A stretch of 64,000 bases of DNA from Algibacter amylolyticus (GCF_014202225.1 NZ_JACHGE010000001.1:105320-169319); one strand, 5' to 3'. Counted from the first letter of the stretch, positions 26,228 to 33,305 are shown. Notes: a model not told the origin generated them from the sequence alone. A program made the numbers and translations.

Positions 26228-26340
26228 TATCATATGAATATCCTCAACAAAATTGATGTGGCTTTGGTTGTGAGGTGAAAAAAGCCAAAATAATAGCTAA
26301 TGATGTTTTGGCGAGAGTTCGCGAAAAAGTTGGCTATTAA
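26228..26340 (+). pseudogene. Decayed 3' fragment of a second trpS copy
   Basis: Bases 26278-26340 encode KKAKIIANDVLARVREKVGY and stop, differing at only a few bases from the end of trpS (25334-25396). Just upstream, in another frame, bases 26228-26272 read YHMNILNKIDVALVV, clearly related to YYMNNLEEIDKALLV of TrpS, followed by a two-base insertion that causes a frameshift and an early stop. Homology fades further upstream. The copied block includes the post-stop hairpin at 26344-26363. The remnant therefore combines a diverged part with a nearly identical end. Confidence 0.8.
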
Positions 26341-26343
26341 CAA

Positions 26344-26363
26344 ATTCCTGCAAAAGCAGGAAT
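26344..26363. repeat. Dispersed repeat family 2 (ATTCCTGC hairpin), copy 2
   Basis: ATTCCTGC, AAAA, GCAGGAAT, identical to copy 1 except for one loop base and located at the same distance behind the trpS-like stop codon, so it was duplicated together with the trpS tail. Confidence 0.85.
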
Positions 26364-26408
26364 CTCGTGATTAAAAACTTGAATTTCTAGATCTATTCCG
26401 CTTTCGTT

Positions 26409-27512
26409 TTAAATAACCTCAAACAATTTCCCAGGAAGCGGTCTTACAACGCCTTTAAGCTCCATATTTAAAAGGGTTCCAGAGACTTTAAAAATAGGCA
26501 AATTGCAGTTTAATGCAATGCTATCTAACTGTTGTTTATCGTTTTCTTTTAAGTAATTATAAATCACTTTTTCGGTGGCATCTAGCTCGACAAATAATTG
26601 CTTTTGTATAACGGGTTGTTTCTCACTTTCCAATTCCCAACCTAAAATATAAGGCACATCCAAAGGTGTAGTTAGCATATGCGCTTTTTGGTGCTTAATT
26701 AAATTATTACACCCTATACTTTGGCTATCGGTAGTACGACCCGGAACAGCAAACACATCGCGATTATACGAGTGCGCAATATCTGCGGTAACCAAACTAC
26801 CACCTTTTTCGGCCGATTCTATAACAATAGTCGCTTCGCTTAAACCAGCAATAACTCTATTTCGTTTTAAAAAATTATTCTTATCAAAGGTATCTGTACT
26901 CCAAAAGTCGGAGAAAAACCCGCCGTTTTTTTCCATATCAACCATGTACTTTTTATGCACTTTCGGGTAAATTTGATTTAGTCCATGCGCTAAACACGCC
27001 ACGGTTTGCAACTTATGCTTCATAGCAGCTTTATGCGCCGTAATATCGGTGCCATAAGCAAAACCCGAAACAATTATAGGATTATAAATGGCTAATTGCT
27101 CCACTAAATTTTCACAAAAGGCAATACCACTGGTAGTAATCTTTCTGGCACCAACTATGCTAATAATAGGTTGGTTTTTTAAATCTATCTTACCTGTTTG
27201 AAACAACAAAATAGGGCTATCAATGCAGTGTTTTAGCTTTTCAGGGTAGTTAGCCTCGTTAAAATAAGACACCTCAATATTATTTACCTTTATAAACCGA
27301 ATCTCTTTTTCGGCTTCCTTTAAATGATGTGATTTAAACAAATCGCTAATAGTAACGCTTCCAATACCATCTATTTTAAGTAAGTTTTGCGACTTCTCTT
27401 TTAAAACCGCCTCGGCAGAACCACAATGCGAAATCAATCGTTTAGCAGTAATATCGCCAATATTTGGCACATGTTGCAAGGCTAAAGTATAAAGCAAATC
27501 ATTTTCTGTCAT
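26409..27512 (-). CDS. dprA: DNA-processing protein DprA
   Basis: The 367-residue protein has an N-terminal helix-hairpin-helix/SAM-like region, the DprA Rossmann fold (VSGFAYGTDITAHKAAM, RNRVIAGLSEATIVIESAEKGGSL) and a C-terminal winged-helix domain (YLKENDKQQLDSIAL...). DprA binds incoming single-stranded DNA during natural transformation and loads RecA on it. Domain order and length are normal. It stands alone between the trpS-derived gap and the divergent HU/SPOR gene. Presence of dprA alone does not prove competence, as the gene is widespread in non-transformable bacteria. Confidence 0.94.
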   Translation of the reverse strand: MTENDLLYTLALQHVPNIGDITAKRLISHCGSAEAVLKEKSQNLLKIDGIGSVTISDLFKSHHLKEAEKEIRFIKVNNIEVSYFNEANYPEKLKHCIDSPILLFQTGKIDLKNQPIISIVGARKITTSGIAFCENLVEQLAIYNPIIVSGFAYGTDITAHKAAMKHKLQTVACLAHGLNQIYPKVHKKYMVDMEKNGGFFSDFWSTDTFDKNNFLKRNRVIAGLSEATIVIESAEKGGSLVTADIAHSYNRDVFAVPGRTTDSQSIGCNNLIKHQKAHMLTTPLDVPYILGWELESEKQPVIQKQLFVELDATEKVIYNYLKENDKQQLDSIALNCNLPIFKVSGTLLNMELKGVVRPLPGKLFEVI

Positions 27513-27603
27513 GCTATCTTGTTGATTTTAAAACTACAATAAAAGAATTTTTACTTTGTTAATAAAAAGTTCGCCCTAAATTTTATTAGAAACTACTTTT
27601 TTA

Positions 27604-27611
27604 TAACTTTG
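27604..27611 (+). promoter_or_regulatory. Putative -7 element directly before the HU/SPOR gene
   Basis: TAACTTTG, an exact TAnnTTTG, ends only five bases before the ATG at 27617, so transcription would begin at or next to the start codon (leaderless or nearly so). Confidence 0.45.
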
Positions 27612-27616
27612 TTTTT

Positions 27617-28552
27617 ATGCAATTAGAAACCTACATAAGCGACTTACTATATAGATATGAGTGTGTTACCATTCCTGAGTTTGGTGCCTTTTTAACGCAG
27701 CAAGTATCTGCTAGCATTAATGATGCTACAAATACCTTTCATGCGCCAAAAAAAGTGGTATCATTTAATGAGCAAATTCAGCAAAACGATGGTTTATTGG
27801 CACATTATGTTGCCGATGTAGAAAAAATCCCTTTCGAGGCGGCTAACAAAAAAATTGCAAAACGTGTTAAACTTCTAAAGTCTTATTTAACACAAGGCGA
27901 AACGCTTACTTTTAAAAACATAGGTGAAATTGTTTTTAATAAAGAAGGTAAAATTTTATTTGAACCTACGTATCATTTAAATTATTTAACCGATTCTTTT
28001 GGACTTTCTCAATTTGTAGCGCCTGCCGTAACACGCGAGGTTTACAAAGAAGAAGCCGAAGCCATAGAAAAAGTAATTCCTATTGGTGTAACACCAGAAA
28101 AGCGCAAGTCTAAATCGTATTTAAAATATGCTGCAGTAGCTTTAATAGCCTTAACTTTAGGTGGTTTTGGAGCTTCTAATTATTATGTAGGTCAAATTGA
28201 GCAACATAACCAAATTGCACAAAGACAAGCCACACAGCAGTTAGATACCAAAATACAACAAGCCACTTTTAACCTAAACCCGTTACCAGCAATAACCTTA
28301 AACGTAACCAAACAAACAGGTAATTACCATATTGTTGCAGGTGCTTTTAGAGTTGAAGAAAACTGCGATACCCGAGTAAAGCAACTAAAAGCCGATGGTT
28401 TTACTGCCCGAAAAATTGGTACAAACAAATACGGTTTACACCAAGTTGCCTATGCAAGCTACGAAAGTAGACTAGATGCTTTACAAGCACTTAGAGACAT
28501 TAAAAAATCGCATAACAGAGACGCTTGGTTACTAGTACAAAAACTAGACTAG
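27617..28552 (+). CDS. HU-CCDC81-like and SPOR domain-containing inner-membrane protein
   Basis: The 311-residue protein starts with two HU-CCDC81-type domains (residues about 1-55 and 60-130), which use the bacterial HU fold. A linker and one membrane helix (about 170-190) follow, and a SPOR domain (about 232-311) ends it (NYHIVAGAFRVEENCDTRVKQLKADGFTARK). SPOR domains bind denuded glycan strands at division sites, so the C-terminus should be periplasmic and the HU-like part cytoplasmic. Such proteins are typical of Bacteroidota, and may connect nucleoid or cytoplasmic partners with septal peptidoglycan; this is inference. The gene is divergent from dprA. Confidence 0.85.
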   Translation: MQLETYISDLLYRYECVTIPEFGAFLTQQVSASINDATNTFHAPKKVVSFNEQIQQNDGLLAHYVADVEKIPFEAANKKIAKRVKLLKSYLTQGETLTFKNIGEIVFNKEGKILFEPTYHLNYLTDSFGLSQFVAPAVTREVYKEEAEAIEKVIPIGVTPEKRKSKSYLKYAAVALIALTLGGFGASNYYVGQIEQHNQIAQRQATQQLDTKIQQATFNLNPLPAITLNVTKQTGNYHIVAGAFRVEENCDTRVKQLKADGFTARKIGTNKYGLHQVAYASYESRLDALQALRDIKKSHNRDAWLLVQKLD

Positions 28553-28606
28553 TTTACATTCTCATTTTCTTTAATGTAAATTCAAACAATAAATGCTATT
28601 AGTTTG

Positions 28607-28614
28607 TAACTTTG
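28607..28614 (+). promoter_or_regulatory. Putative -7 element for the acyl-CoA thioesterase gene
   Basis: TAACTTTG followed by C is an exact Bacteroidota -7 match, 20 bases before the ATG. No TTG at the usual -33 spacing. Confidence 0.5.
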
Positions 28615-28634
28615 CCGCATTATAAAAATCTACA

Positions 28635-29144
28635 ATGCAAGCAAAAACACCCGAACAATCTAAAACAACCATGACAGATTTGGTTTTACCCAGTGAAACC
28701 AACCCACTAAACAACCTTTTTGGAGGCGAATTATTAGCGCGTATGGATCGTGCGGCTAGTATTGCTGCGCGTCGTCATTCCAGACGCATTGTAGTAACCG
28801 CATCTGTAAACCACGTGGCGTTTAATCGTGCTGTACCTTTAGGAAGCGTTGTAACGGTAGAAGCTAAAGTATCGCGTGGGTTTAACACCTCTATGGAAGT
28901 TTTTATTGATGTTTGGATGGAAGATCGCGAATCTGGAGCCCGAACAAAAGCCAACGAAGCCATTTATACCTTTGTAGCTGTCGATGAAACAGGACGCCCA
29001 GTAAAAGTACCCGAAGTAAAACCAGAAACCGAGCTTGAAATAGAGCGTTTTGAGGCCGCTTTACGCCGAAAACAACTTAGTCTATTACTAGCCGGAAAAA
29101 TAAAGCCTAACGAAGCTACAGAGTTAAAAGCACTGTTTGATTAG
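28635..29144 (+). CDS. Acyl-CoA thioesterase (hotdog fold, YciA/BACH-like)
   Basis: The 169-residue protein is a single hotdog domain with the central-helix segment NNLFGGELLARMDRAASIAARRHS and the catalytic-type aspartate in it, plus VNHVAFNRAVPLGSVVTVEA. This matches the YciA/acyl-CoA hydrolase family that cleaves acyl-CoA to free acid and CoA. The C-terminal 40 residues are charged and helical, as in the Bacteroidota members. It is likely monocistronic, with its own promoter element and a dispersed repeat directly behind the stop. Confidence 0.9.
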   Translation: MQAKTPEQSKTTMTDLVLPSETNPLNNLFGGELLARMDRAASIAARRHSRRIVVTASVNHVAFNRAVPLGSVVTVEAKVSRGFNTSMEVFIDVWMEDRESGARTKANEAIYTFVAVDETGRPVKVPEVKPETELEIERFEAALRRKQLSLLLAGKIKPNEATELKALFD

Positions 29145-29151
29145 ATAATTG

Positions 29152-29240
29152 TTTGGGCGTTACCACAAGGGTCGGGCTTTCACTACTCGCTCCCTCCTAA
29201 AAAGTCGGGGAGCTTAAACAGACCGTTCAATCCCTAACGC
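29152..29240. repeat. Dispersed repeat family 1, copy B (GGGCGTTACC...TAACGC element)
   Basis: The element begins TTTGGGCGTTACC, has GGGTCGGGC and ends AATCCCTAACGC. Ends GCGTTA and TAACGC are complementary over six bases. An inner stem GCTCCC/GGGAGC lies around 29190-29213. It starts eight bases behind the thioesterase stop. In the 557-base gap to the next annotated gene, the only other things seen are a small stem (ACTTCTAA 29250-29257 with TTAGAAGT 29276-29283) and the IS110 remnant. Confidence 0.85.
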
Positions 29241-29482
29241 GGGTGTAGAACTTCTAATATTTTGAATTCGGGAATTTAGAAGTAGTAGTTCAGCGCTTGT
29301 CATGCTAATTTGTGTTTTGGCGTGTCACAATTTTAGGATTATTTAAGTAATTAATCCCGTCAAAATCTTTTAAACGAATAACGTATAGGTTTGTTAAACT
29401 ATCAATTATGCTGTTATTCCGCTATTAAAATTAAGAAACCTTGTGTTTTTAGAAGCCTTTTCAGTGTATAAATATACAGAGC

Positions 29483-29632
29483 ATGAAAGCAATATTTGAC
29501 AGGATTGTAGCTAAAGGAAAGAGTGCTAAATTAGCATTAATAACAGTAGCAAATAAGTTGCTTAAACAGGCTTTTGCTATTGCAAAAAGCGGATTGCCTT
29601 ATGATGAAAACTTTGATTCAAAATTAGCTTAA
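29483..29632 (+). pseudogene. C-terminal remnant of an IS110-family transposase
   Basis: The 49-codon frame encodes MKAIFDRIVAKGKSAKLALI and continues TVANKLLKQAFAIAKSG to a normal-looking C-terminus. The pattern of a basic GK(S)AK followed by LALITVANKLL is that of the extreme C-terminus of IS110/IS116/IS902 transposases (the Tnp_20 region end). The DEDD catalytic domain and the Ser motif are absent, and a stop codon lies in frame a few codons upstream, so it is a dead fragment. It sits 29 bases from a GTTG core that starts the neighbouring palindrome-bounded gene. Confidence 0.75.
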
Positions 29633-29660
29633 AGTTAATTGTTCTTTAACTCTGTTCTTT

Positions 29661-29674
29661 GTTGGGCATAATGC
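29661..29674. repeat. Left inverted boundary of the SnoaL-like gene (GTTGGGCATAATGC)
   Basis: GTTG, two bases, CATAATGC. Its inverted counterpart, GCATTATG, two bases, CAAC, is at 30302-30315 on the other side of the gene. GTTGGGC also fits the integron core-site pattern GTTRRRY. Confidence 0.65.
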
Positions 29675-29701
29675 TTTCGCACGTTTTATATTTCATTTTA
29701 T

Positions 29702-30220
29702 TTAATCGATGTCACCTTCTTCAACGATAGAGAATATACCTTGAGCTCCGCCAAATTCAAGAAATGAATTGTAAATTGTTTCTTTTCCTTTCATTGTTAC
29801 AACTTTCTTAAAATCTATTCTTTTAATAAATGATGTCGAACCAGTAGTTTTAATACTACTGGAAATTATTCTTTGTTTAAATTTTGGATATTTTTTAAAC
29901 ATTTTTTCTTTTATAGTCACTGCATCGTTATGCTCATACAATTTTCCGTACATATAAGCTTGGTCCATATAACAATTAGCTATAGCTTCTGCATCGTGTT
30001 CATTATGTGCTTGATTCCATTCAAAAAGTAAAGCAATAGCATTGGCTTCCGTAAATTTCCAACCTTCTGATTGATTTTCGGTTATTTGAATTTCCGGTTC
30101 CAATTTTACTACGGTCTGTTCAGATTCTTTGTAATTAGTTATTGAGTTATTCTTGTTTTCTTTACAGCTAATTACAACCATAATTGCTGTAGCAATAAAT
30201 ATTTTATTTATTTCGCTCAT
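29702..30220 (-). CDS. Lipoprotein with SnoaL/NTF2-like domain
   Basis: The 172-residue product has a signal peptide ending in the lipobox VVISC (Cys19), then a charged linker and an NTF2-like domain beginning near residue 60 (ALLFEWNQAHNEHDAEAIANCYMDQAYMYGKLYEHNDAVTIKEK), the pattern of SnoaL-like or DUF4440-type folds. These serve as enzymes or as ligand- or polymer-binding modules, so no reaction is proposed. The C-terminus ends abruptly in an acidic EEGDID, so the last strand may be truncated. The gene is bracketed by an inverted repeat with GTTG/CAAC core and lies next to a transposase remnant, suggesting a mobile or cassette origin. Confidence 0.65.
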   Translation of the reverse strand: MSEINKIFIATAIMVVISCKENKNNSITNYKESEQTVVKLEPEIQITENQSEGWKFTEANAIALLFEWNQAHNEHDAEAIANCYMDQAYMYGKLYEHNDAVTIKEKMFKKYPKFKQRIISSSIKTTGSTSFIKRIDFKKVVTMKGKETIYNSFLEFGGAQGIFSIVEEGDID

Positions 30221-30301
30221 ATTTTTATTACTTCTTTATTTAAATTTTCTAATATGGGTTGGTGTATTTAGTTTGGATTGTTCAATTTTAGCACGATTTC
30301 C

Positions 30302-30315
30302 GCATTATGTACAAC
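30302..30315. repeat. Right inverted boundary of the SnoaL-like gene (GCATTATGTACAAC)
   Basis: Inverted counterpart of 29661-29674: twelve of fourteen bases pair. The CAAC at 30312-30315 is also the left end of the long palindrome that follows. Confidence 0.65.
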
Positions 30316-30439
30316 GGTCTCGTATAAAAATAGTTGCGGGTTTACGTGCGAGGATTTTCCGCAGGAAAATCAGACGTAGTAAACTTGCAACGACCTTTGG
30401 TTAAGCCCAAAATTGAGCGATTATTTTTATACATTGTTG
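30312..30439. repeat. Long attC-like palindrome between two orphan genes
   Basis: The 128-base element runs from CAAC to GTTG and folds in nested perfect arms. TATAAAAATA (30323-30332) pairs with TATTTTTATA (30422-30431). GTTGCGGGTTTAC (30333-30345) pairs with GTAAACTTGCAAC (30379-30391) with two mismatches. GATTTTCC (30353-30360) pairs with GGAAAATC (30364-30371) around GCA. One arm carries about 30 unpaired bases. It contains no open frame of note and separates two same-strand genes of unrelated function. Confidence 0.85.
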
Positions 30440-30444
30440 GCAAA
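30436..30444. repeat. Left inverted boundary of the RDD gene (GTTGGCAAA)
   Basis: Perfect nine-base inverted match to TTTGCCAAC at 31044-31052. The two lie just outside the RDD gene (11 bases past its stop and 11 bases before its start). Confidence 0.7.
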
Positions 30445-30454
30445 TCGTTTTTTT

Positions 30455-31033
30455 TTAATTCATACTTGGTAATAAAAGACTTAAACCATAAAAGTAAATT
30501 CCGCCAATTATTAAAATCCCAATAAAATTTATTTTCAGGTTTGTGTTTTTCAAATCAGTAAAAATTGATTTAAGCTTCTGTTTTTCTGATGTAATAACTT
30601 TTGTGTTAGCCAGAAAATCGCCAATTCGTCTTTCAGGATTTATTAGTCCAACAATAACTTCTAATGGCCAAGCAACACAAATAGTCAAATTCCGAACGAA
30701 ACATTGTAATTCGTTCGCTGGATTATTTGTTTTTCGGTCAATTACTTGAAATCCTAAAATCCGTTTTGCAGGACTTTTGGCATTGAAAAAATCTTTGTTT
30801 AAATAAACGAAAAAAGGAAGAAAAACTAAAACCATTCCAATTCCGTTGTTCAAATTGTCTTTCATTAATGCTCCTAATCCAAAAATCAAAAATCCCAATG
30901 GCACAATTAAAAGACACATAATAAAATGGTCTAAAAGCATACTTAAAACTCGGTTAATTCTTGGGTTGCTATTCGCAATTTTAGAAATTTCTCCGACTAT
31001 TATTCCATCGTTATTATTGTTCGTTTCTGTCAT
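30455..31033 (-). CDS. RDD family membrane protein
   Basis: The 192-residue protein has a polar N-terminus followed by RVLSMLLDHFIMCLLIVPLGF, the Arg...Asp helix that names the RDD family, then AKSPAKRILGFQVIDRKTNNPAN, the second conserved segment. Four membrane helices are predicted at about 33-55, 60-80, 110-130 and 165-188. RDD proteins are multi-pass inner-membrane proteins; some act as Na+(Li+)/H+ antiporters but most are uncharacterised. The gene is enclosed precisely by a perfect nine-base inverted repeat with GTTG/CAAC core and flanked by long palindromes, so it looks like an independently moving unit. Confidence 0.8.
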   Translation of the reverse strand: MTETNNNNDGIIVGEISKIANSNPRINRVLSMLLDHFIMCLLIVPLGFLIFGLGALMKDNLNNGIGMVLVFLPFFVYLNKDFFNAKSPAKRILGFQVIDRKTNNPANELQCFVRNLTICVAWPLEVIVGLINPERRIGDFLANTKVITSEKQKLKSIFTDLKNTNLKINFIGILIIGGIYFYGLSLLLPSMN

Positions 31034-31043
31034 TCCTCAAATG

Positions 31044-31122
31044 TTTGCCAACTTGTTATATAATAACTTTCACTACTTATATCCCACAAATAATCCGGGA
31101 TATAAAAACTTTTTCTTCGTTG
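31044..31122. repeat. Second CAAC...GTTG palindrome, starting with the right RDD boundary
   Basis: TTTGCCAAC (31044-31052) is the inverted partner of 30436-30444. From its CAAC to GTTG at 31119-31122 is a 74-base element whose centre holds TTATATCCC (31077-31085) pairing perfectly with GGGATATAA (31097-31105). The remaining bases up to the EnvC-like gene end show no gene. Confidence 0.7.
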
Positions 31123-31280
31123 TTACCCCGTAAATATACTTAATTTACTTGTAAGAAAAGTATAAAAAATACCGTTAATTATTGCCTTTAGATTGTAGAG
31201 TTTTATGTAACGTAAATGTTTCACTAAAAATTCTATTAGCTAAAAAACTTTAAATAATAATTGTAGTTTCTAATCATGAG

Positions 31281-31300
31281 ATTCCTGCCTCCGCAGGAAT
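31281..31300. repeat. Dispersed repeat family 2, copy 3
   Basis: ATTCCTGC, CTCC, GCAGGAAT, seven bases behind the stop codon of the minus-strand EnvC-like gene. Confidence 0.85.
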
Positions 31301-31307
31301 ATATGGG

Positions 31308-32537
31308 TTACATTTTATAAATCCAACTCGCAGGATTCTCGGTTGCAGTACCTTTAGATAGCGTAAAACTTAAAATTGTTTCACCGTTTGATGGATTTGT
31401 AAACACCTCGCCAATAACCTGTTTGGTTTTAACCTTATCCCCTTTTTTAACATACACTTGCGATAAGTTTCTGTACAAGGTTAAGTAATTTCCGTGGCGA
31501 ATCATGACTATAGGATTTACGTTTTTCATTTTAAGAATTTCGCTTACTTCGCCATCAAAAACCGCTCTTGCTTTTGCGCCTTTTTCGGTAGCAATACGCA
31601 CACCGTTACTATTTATGGTTAACGATCTATCAATAGGATGCGGTTGTTTACCATAACCTAAACGCACAAAACCTTTTTCGACTGGCCAAGGTAATTTTCC
31701 TTTGTTCGAAATAAAGTTAGAGGCTAGCACCTCTTCTTCAGCCGTTAAAGCAAAACTTTTAGAACTGGTGGTTTTACCCGCTTTTTTGTTAGATTTTGCA
31801 ATAGCCGCTTTAATAATACGGTCTATTTCTCTATCAATTTTATCGGCTTCGCGTTGCTTTTGTTTAATTTCGGCAACATACCTAGACATGTTCTTTTTTA
31901 AGGCCGCCATAACCACTTCGTGCTGTTTACGTTCGGCTTCTAAGGATTTTTGAACCACTCTGTTTTCGGCAATCAATTTCTTTTTATCTTCTTGTTGCTT
32001 TAATAAACTCGCATTAATATCTTGTAACTCCAGCGTTTTAGCCTTTATAATCTCGCCTTGTTGCTTCTGGTGGTCCGAGTATTGCTTTATGTACTGCAAA
32101 CGCTTGTAAGCCTGCTTAAAATCGTTACTAGACAGCAAAAACATAATACGACTTTGTTGGTTTTTGCTTTTATAAGACTTCACAATCATAGCAGCATAAT
32201 CTTCCTTTAACTGCTTTAGCTCGTCTCTTAAATTGGATATTTTATTTTGGTTCGTGTTTATCTCTCGCGTAAGTAAATTGGCTTGCTGGTTGGTTACCTT
32301 TATTAAATTAGAAAGCACACTAATTTTATGGTTAAAATCTTCAATTAAACTAAGCTCGGACTTTGTTTTAGATTTAGTCTGGTTACGTAACTCGTTAATT
32401 TTTTCAATTTCTCTGCGCAGCTCTTGTCGGCGAGATTCTAATTGCTTCTGCTTATCGCTTTGCGAAAAACTAAAACTACTGCACAACAAAAACCCTAAAA
32501 TAAAAATAAGCCGGTATGTACTTTTACTCACTTTCAT
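31308..32537 (-). CDS. EnvC-like murein hydrolase activator with degenerate LytM domain
   Basis: The 409-residue protein has a signal peptide (about 1-25), a long coiled coil (about 25-250, Lys/Glu/Gln-rich) and a C-terminal LytM/M23-like domain (about 285-400). The zinc-ligand motifs are mostly lost: the first HxxxD is replaced (INSNGVRI) and the final HxH is replaced (ILSFTL); only the single His in IRHGNYLTLY remains. As in EnvC, it is therefore expected to activate amidases at the septum, and not to cleave peptidoglycan itself. It is the last gene of a three-gene operon with a DUF4292 lipoprotein and a TPR protein; it starts one base after the DUF4292 gene ends. Confidence 0.88.
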   Translation of the reverse strand: MKVSKSTYRLIFILGFLLCSSFSFSQSDKQKQLESRRQELRREIEKINELRNQTKSKTKSELSLIEDFNHKISVLSNLIKVTNQQANLLTREINTNQNKISNLRDELKQLKEDYAAMIVKSYKSKNQQSRIMFLLSSNDFKQAYKRLQYIKQYSDHQKQQGEIIKAKTLELQDINASLLKQQEDKKKLIAENRVVQKSLEAERKQHEVVMAALKKNMSRYVAEIKQKQREADKIDREIDRIIKAAIAKSNKKAGKTTSSKSFALTAEEEVLASNFISNKGKLPWPVEKGFVRLGYGKQPHPIDRSLTINSNGVRIATEKGAKARAVFDGEVSEILKMKNVNPIVMIRHGNYLTLYRNLSQVYVKKGDKVKTKQVIGEVFTNPSNGETILSFTLSKGTATENPASWIYKM

Positions 32538-33305
32538 TTACAGCTCAATTTCTTCAAAACCCGAAGGTATTTTAAACGGAAAACGTAACGCTTCGTTTAA
32601 AGACACACTTTTCATTTCTAATTCTATAAGCATTTCCTCGTTCGCCTCCACAGCAATTACTTTTATTAACTCCGGAATAATTTGACTATCTACATCTTGA
32701 TACTTTAAATAGTCGATTTGTAAATGCCTAAATTCCTTGGGTTGCGATATTTGCTGCGATTTTACCTTAAAATTCGATGCGTTTAACAAAAAGAAAATCT
32801 CGAATAACGCACGCTGATTTTTTGGCTGAACAATATAAGCTTCTTGGTCTACACTGGTTGTGTAATCGCTAGCGTTTAAATTATATAAGGTTTCGCCTAA
32901 CAGTAAATTCTCAACCTTATTAAAATCCAACTCGGTGCCCAGTAAATCGCTTAAATATTTGTAATCGCCATCAAAATACGTTTTATCAAGCTTATTGTAA
33001 AAGCTCACTTTTTCTGGTGTTACCAAAGCGCGTATAACAGAAAACGGCGCGTTTATCCATATGGATTCGCCCTTTTTGGCTCTAAATGTAACCGTGTGCG
33101 ACTGCGATTTTCCCTTTTGCGTATAGCTTATTTTTAGTCTAGATTGTAAAGTTTTAAAAGTGGCAACTTGTTTTGCGTTTTCCTTTATAACTTGTCTTGT
33201 AGACAAATTTAAATTAGCCTCGCCACCTCTTACTGTTTTTGCAGATTTACAATTAAACAGTAGTATAGTACATAAGCCTAAAATAATTTTTGAAGTTGTT
33301 TGCAT
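32538..33305 (-). CDS. DUF4292 family lipoprotein
   Basis: The 255-residue protein has a lipoprotein signal (lipobox LLFNC, Cys19) and a mature part with beta-rich LolA/LolB-like character, beginning SAKTVRGGEANLNLS and containing YTQKGKSQSHTVTFRAKKGESIWINAP. DUF4292 proteins occur in Bacteroidota next to EnvC-like genes as here; a role in moving lipid-like ligands across the periplasm has been guessed from the fold, not shown. The ATG overlaps the stop of the TPR gene by one base, and the next gene begins directly after, so the three are translated together. Confidence 0.82.
   Translation of the reverse strand: MQTTSKIILGLCTILLFNCKSAKTVRGGEANLNLSTRQVIKENAKQVATFKTLQSRLKISYTQKGKSQSHTVTFRAKKGESIWINAPFSVIRALVTPEKVSFYNKLDKTYFDGDYKYLSDLLGTELDFNKVENLLLGETLYNLNASDYTTSVDQEAYIVQPKNQRALFEIFFLLNASNFKVKSQQISQPKEFRHLQIDYLKYQDVDSQIIPELIKVIAVEANEEMLIELEMKSVSLNEALRFPFKIPSGFEEIEL

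Noticed and set aside
29152-29240. CRISPR-like repeat interpretation of the dispersed repeats
   Set aside because: Copies are many kilobases apart, with no spacer periodicity and no cas genes.
30302-31122. Calling the region a bona fide integron
   Set aside because: No integron integrase or attI is present, and the core sites fit GTTRRRY only in part. Reported as attC-like only.
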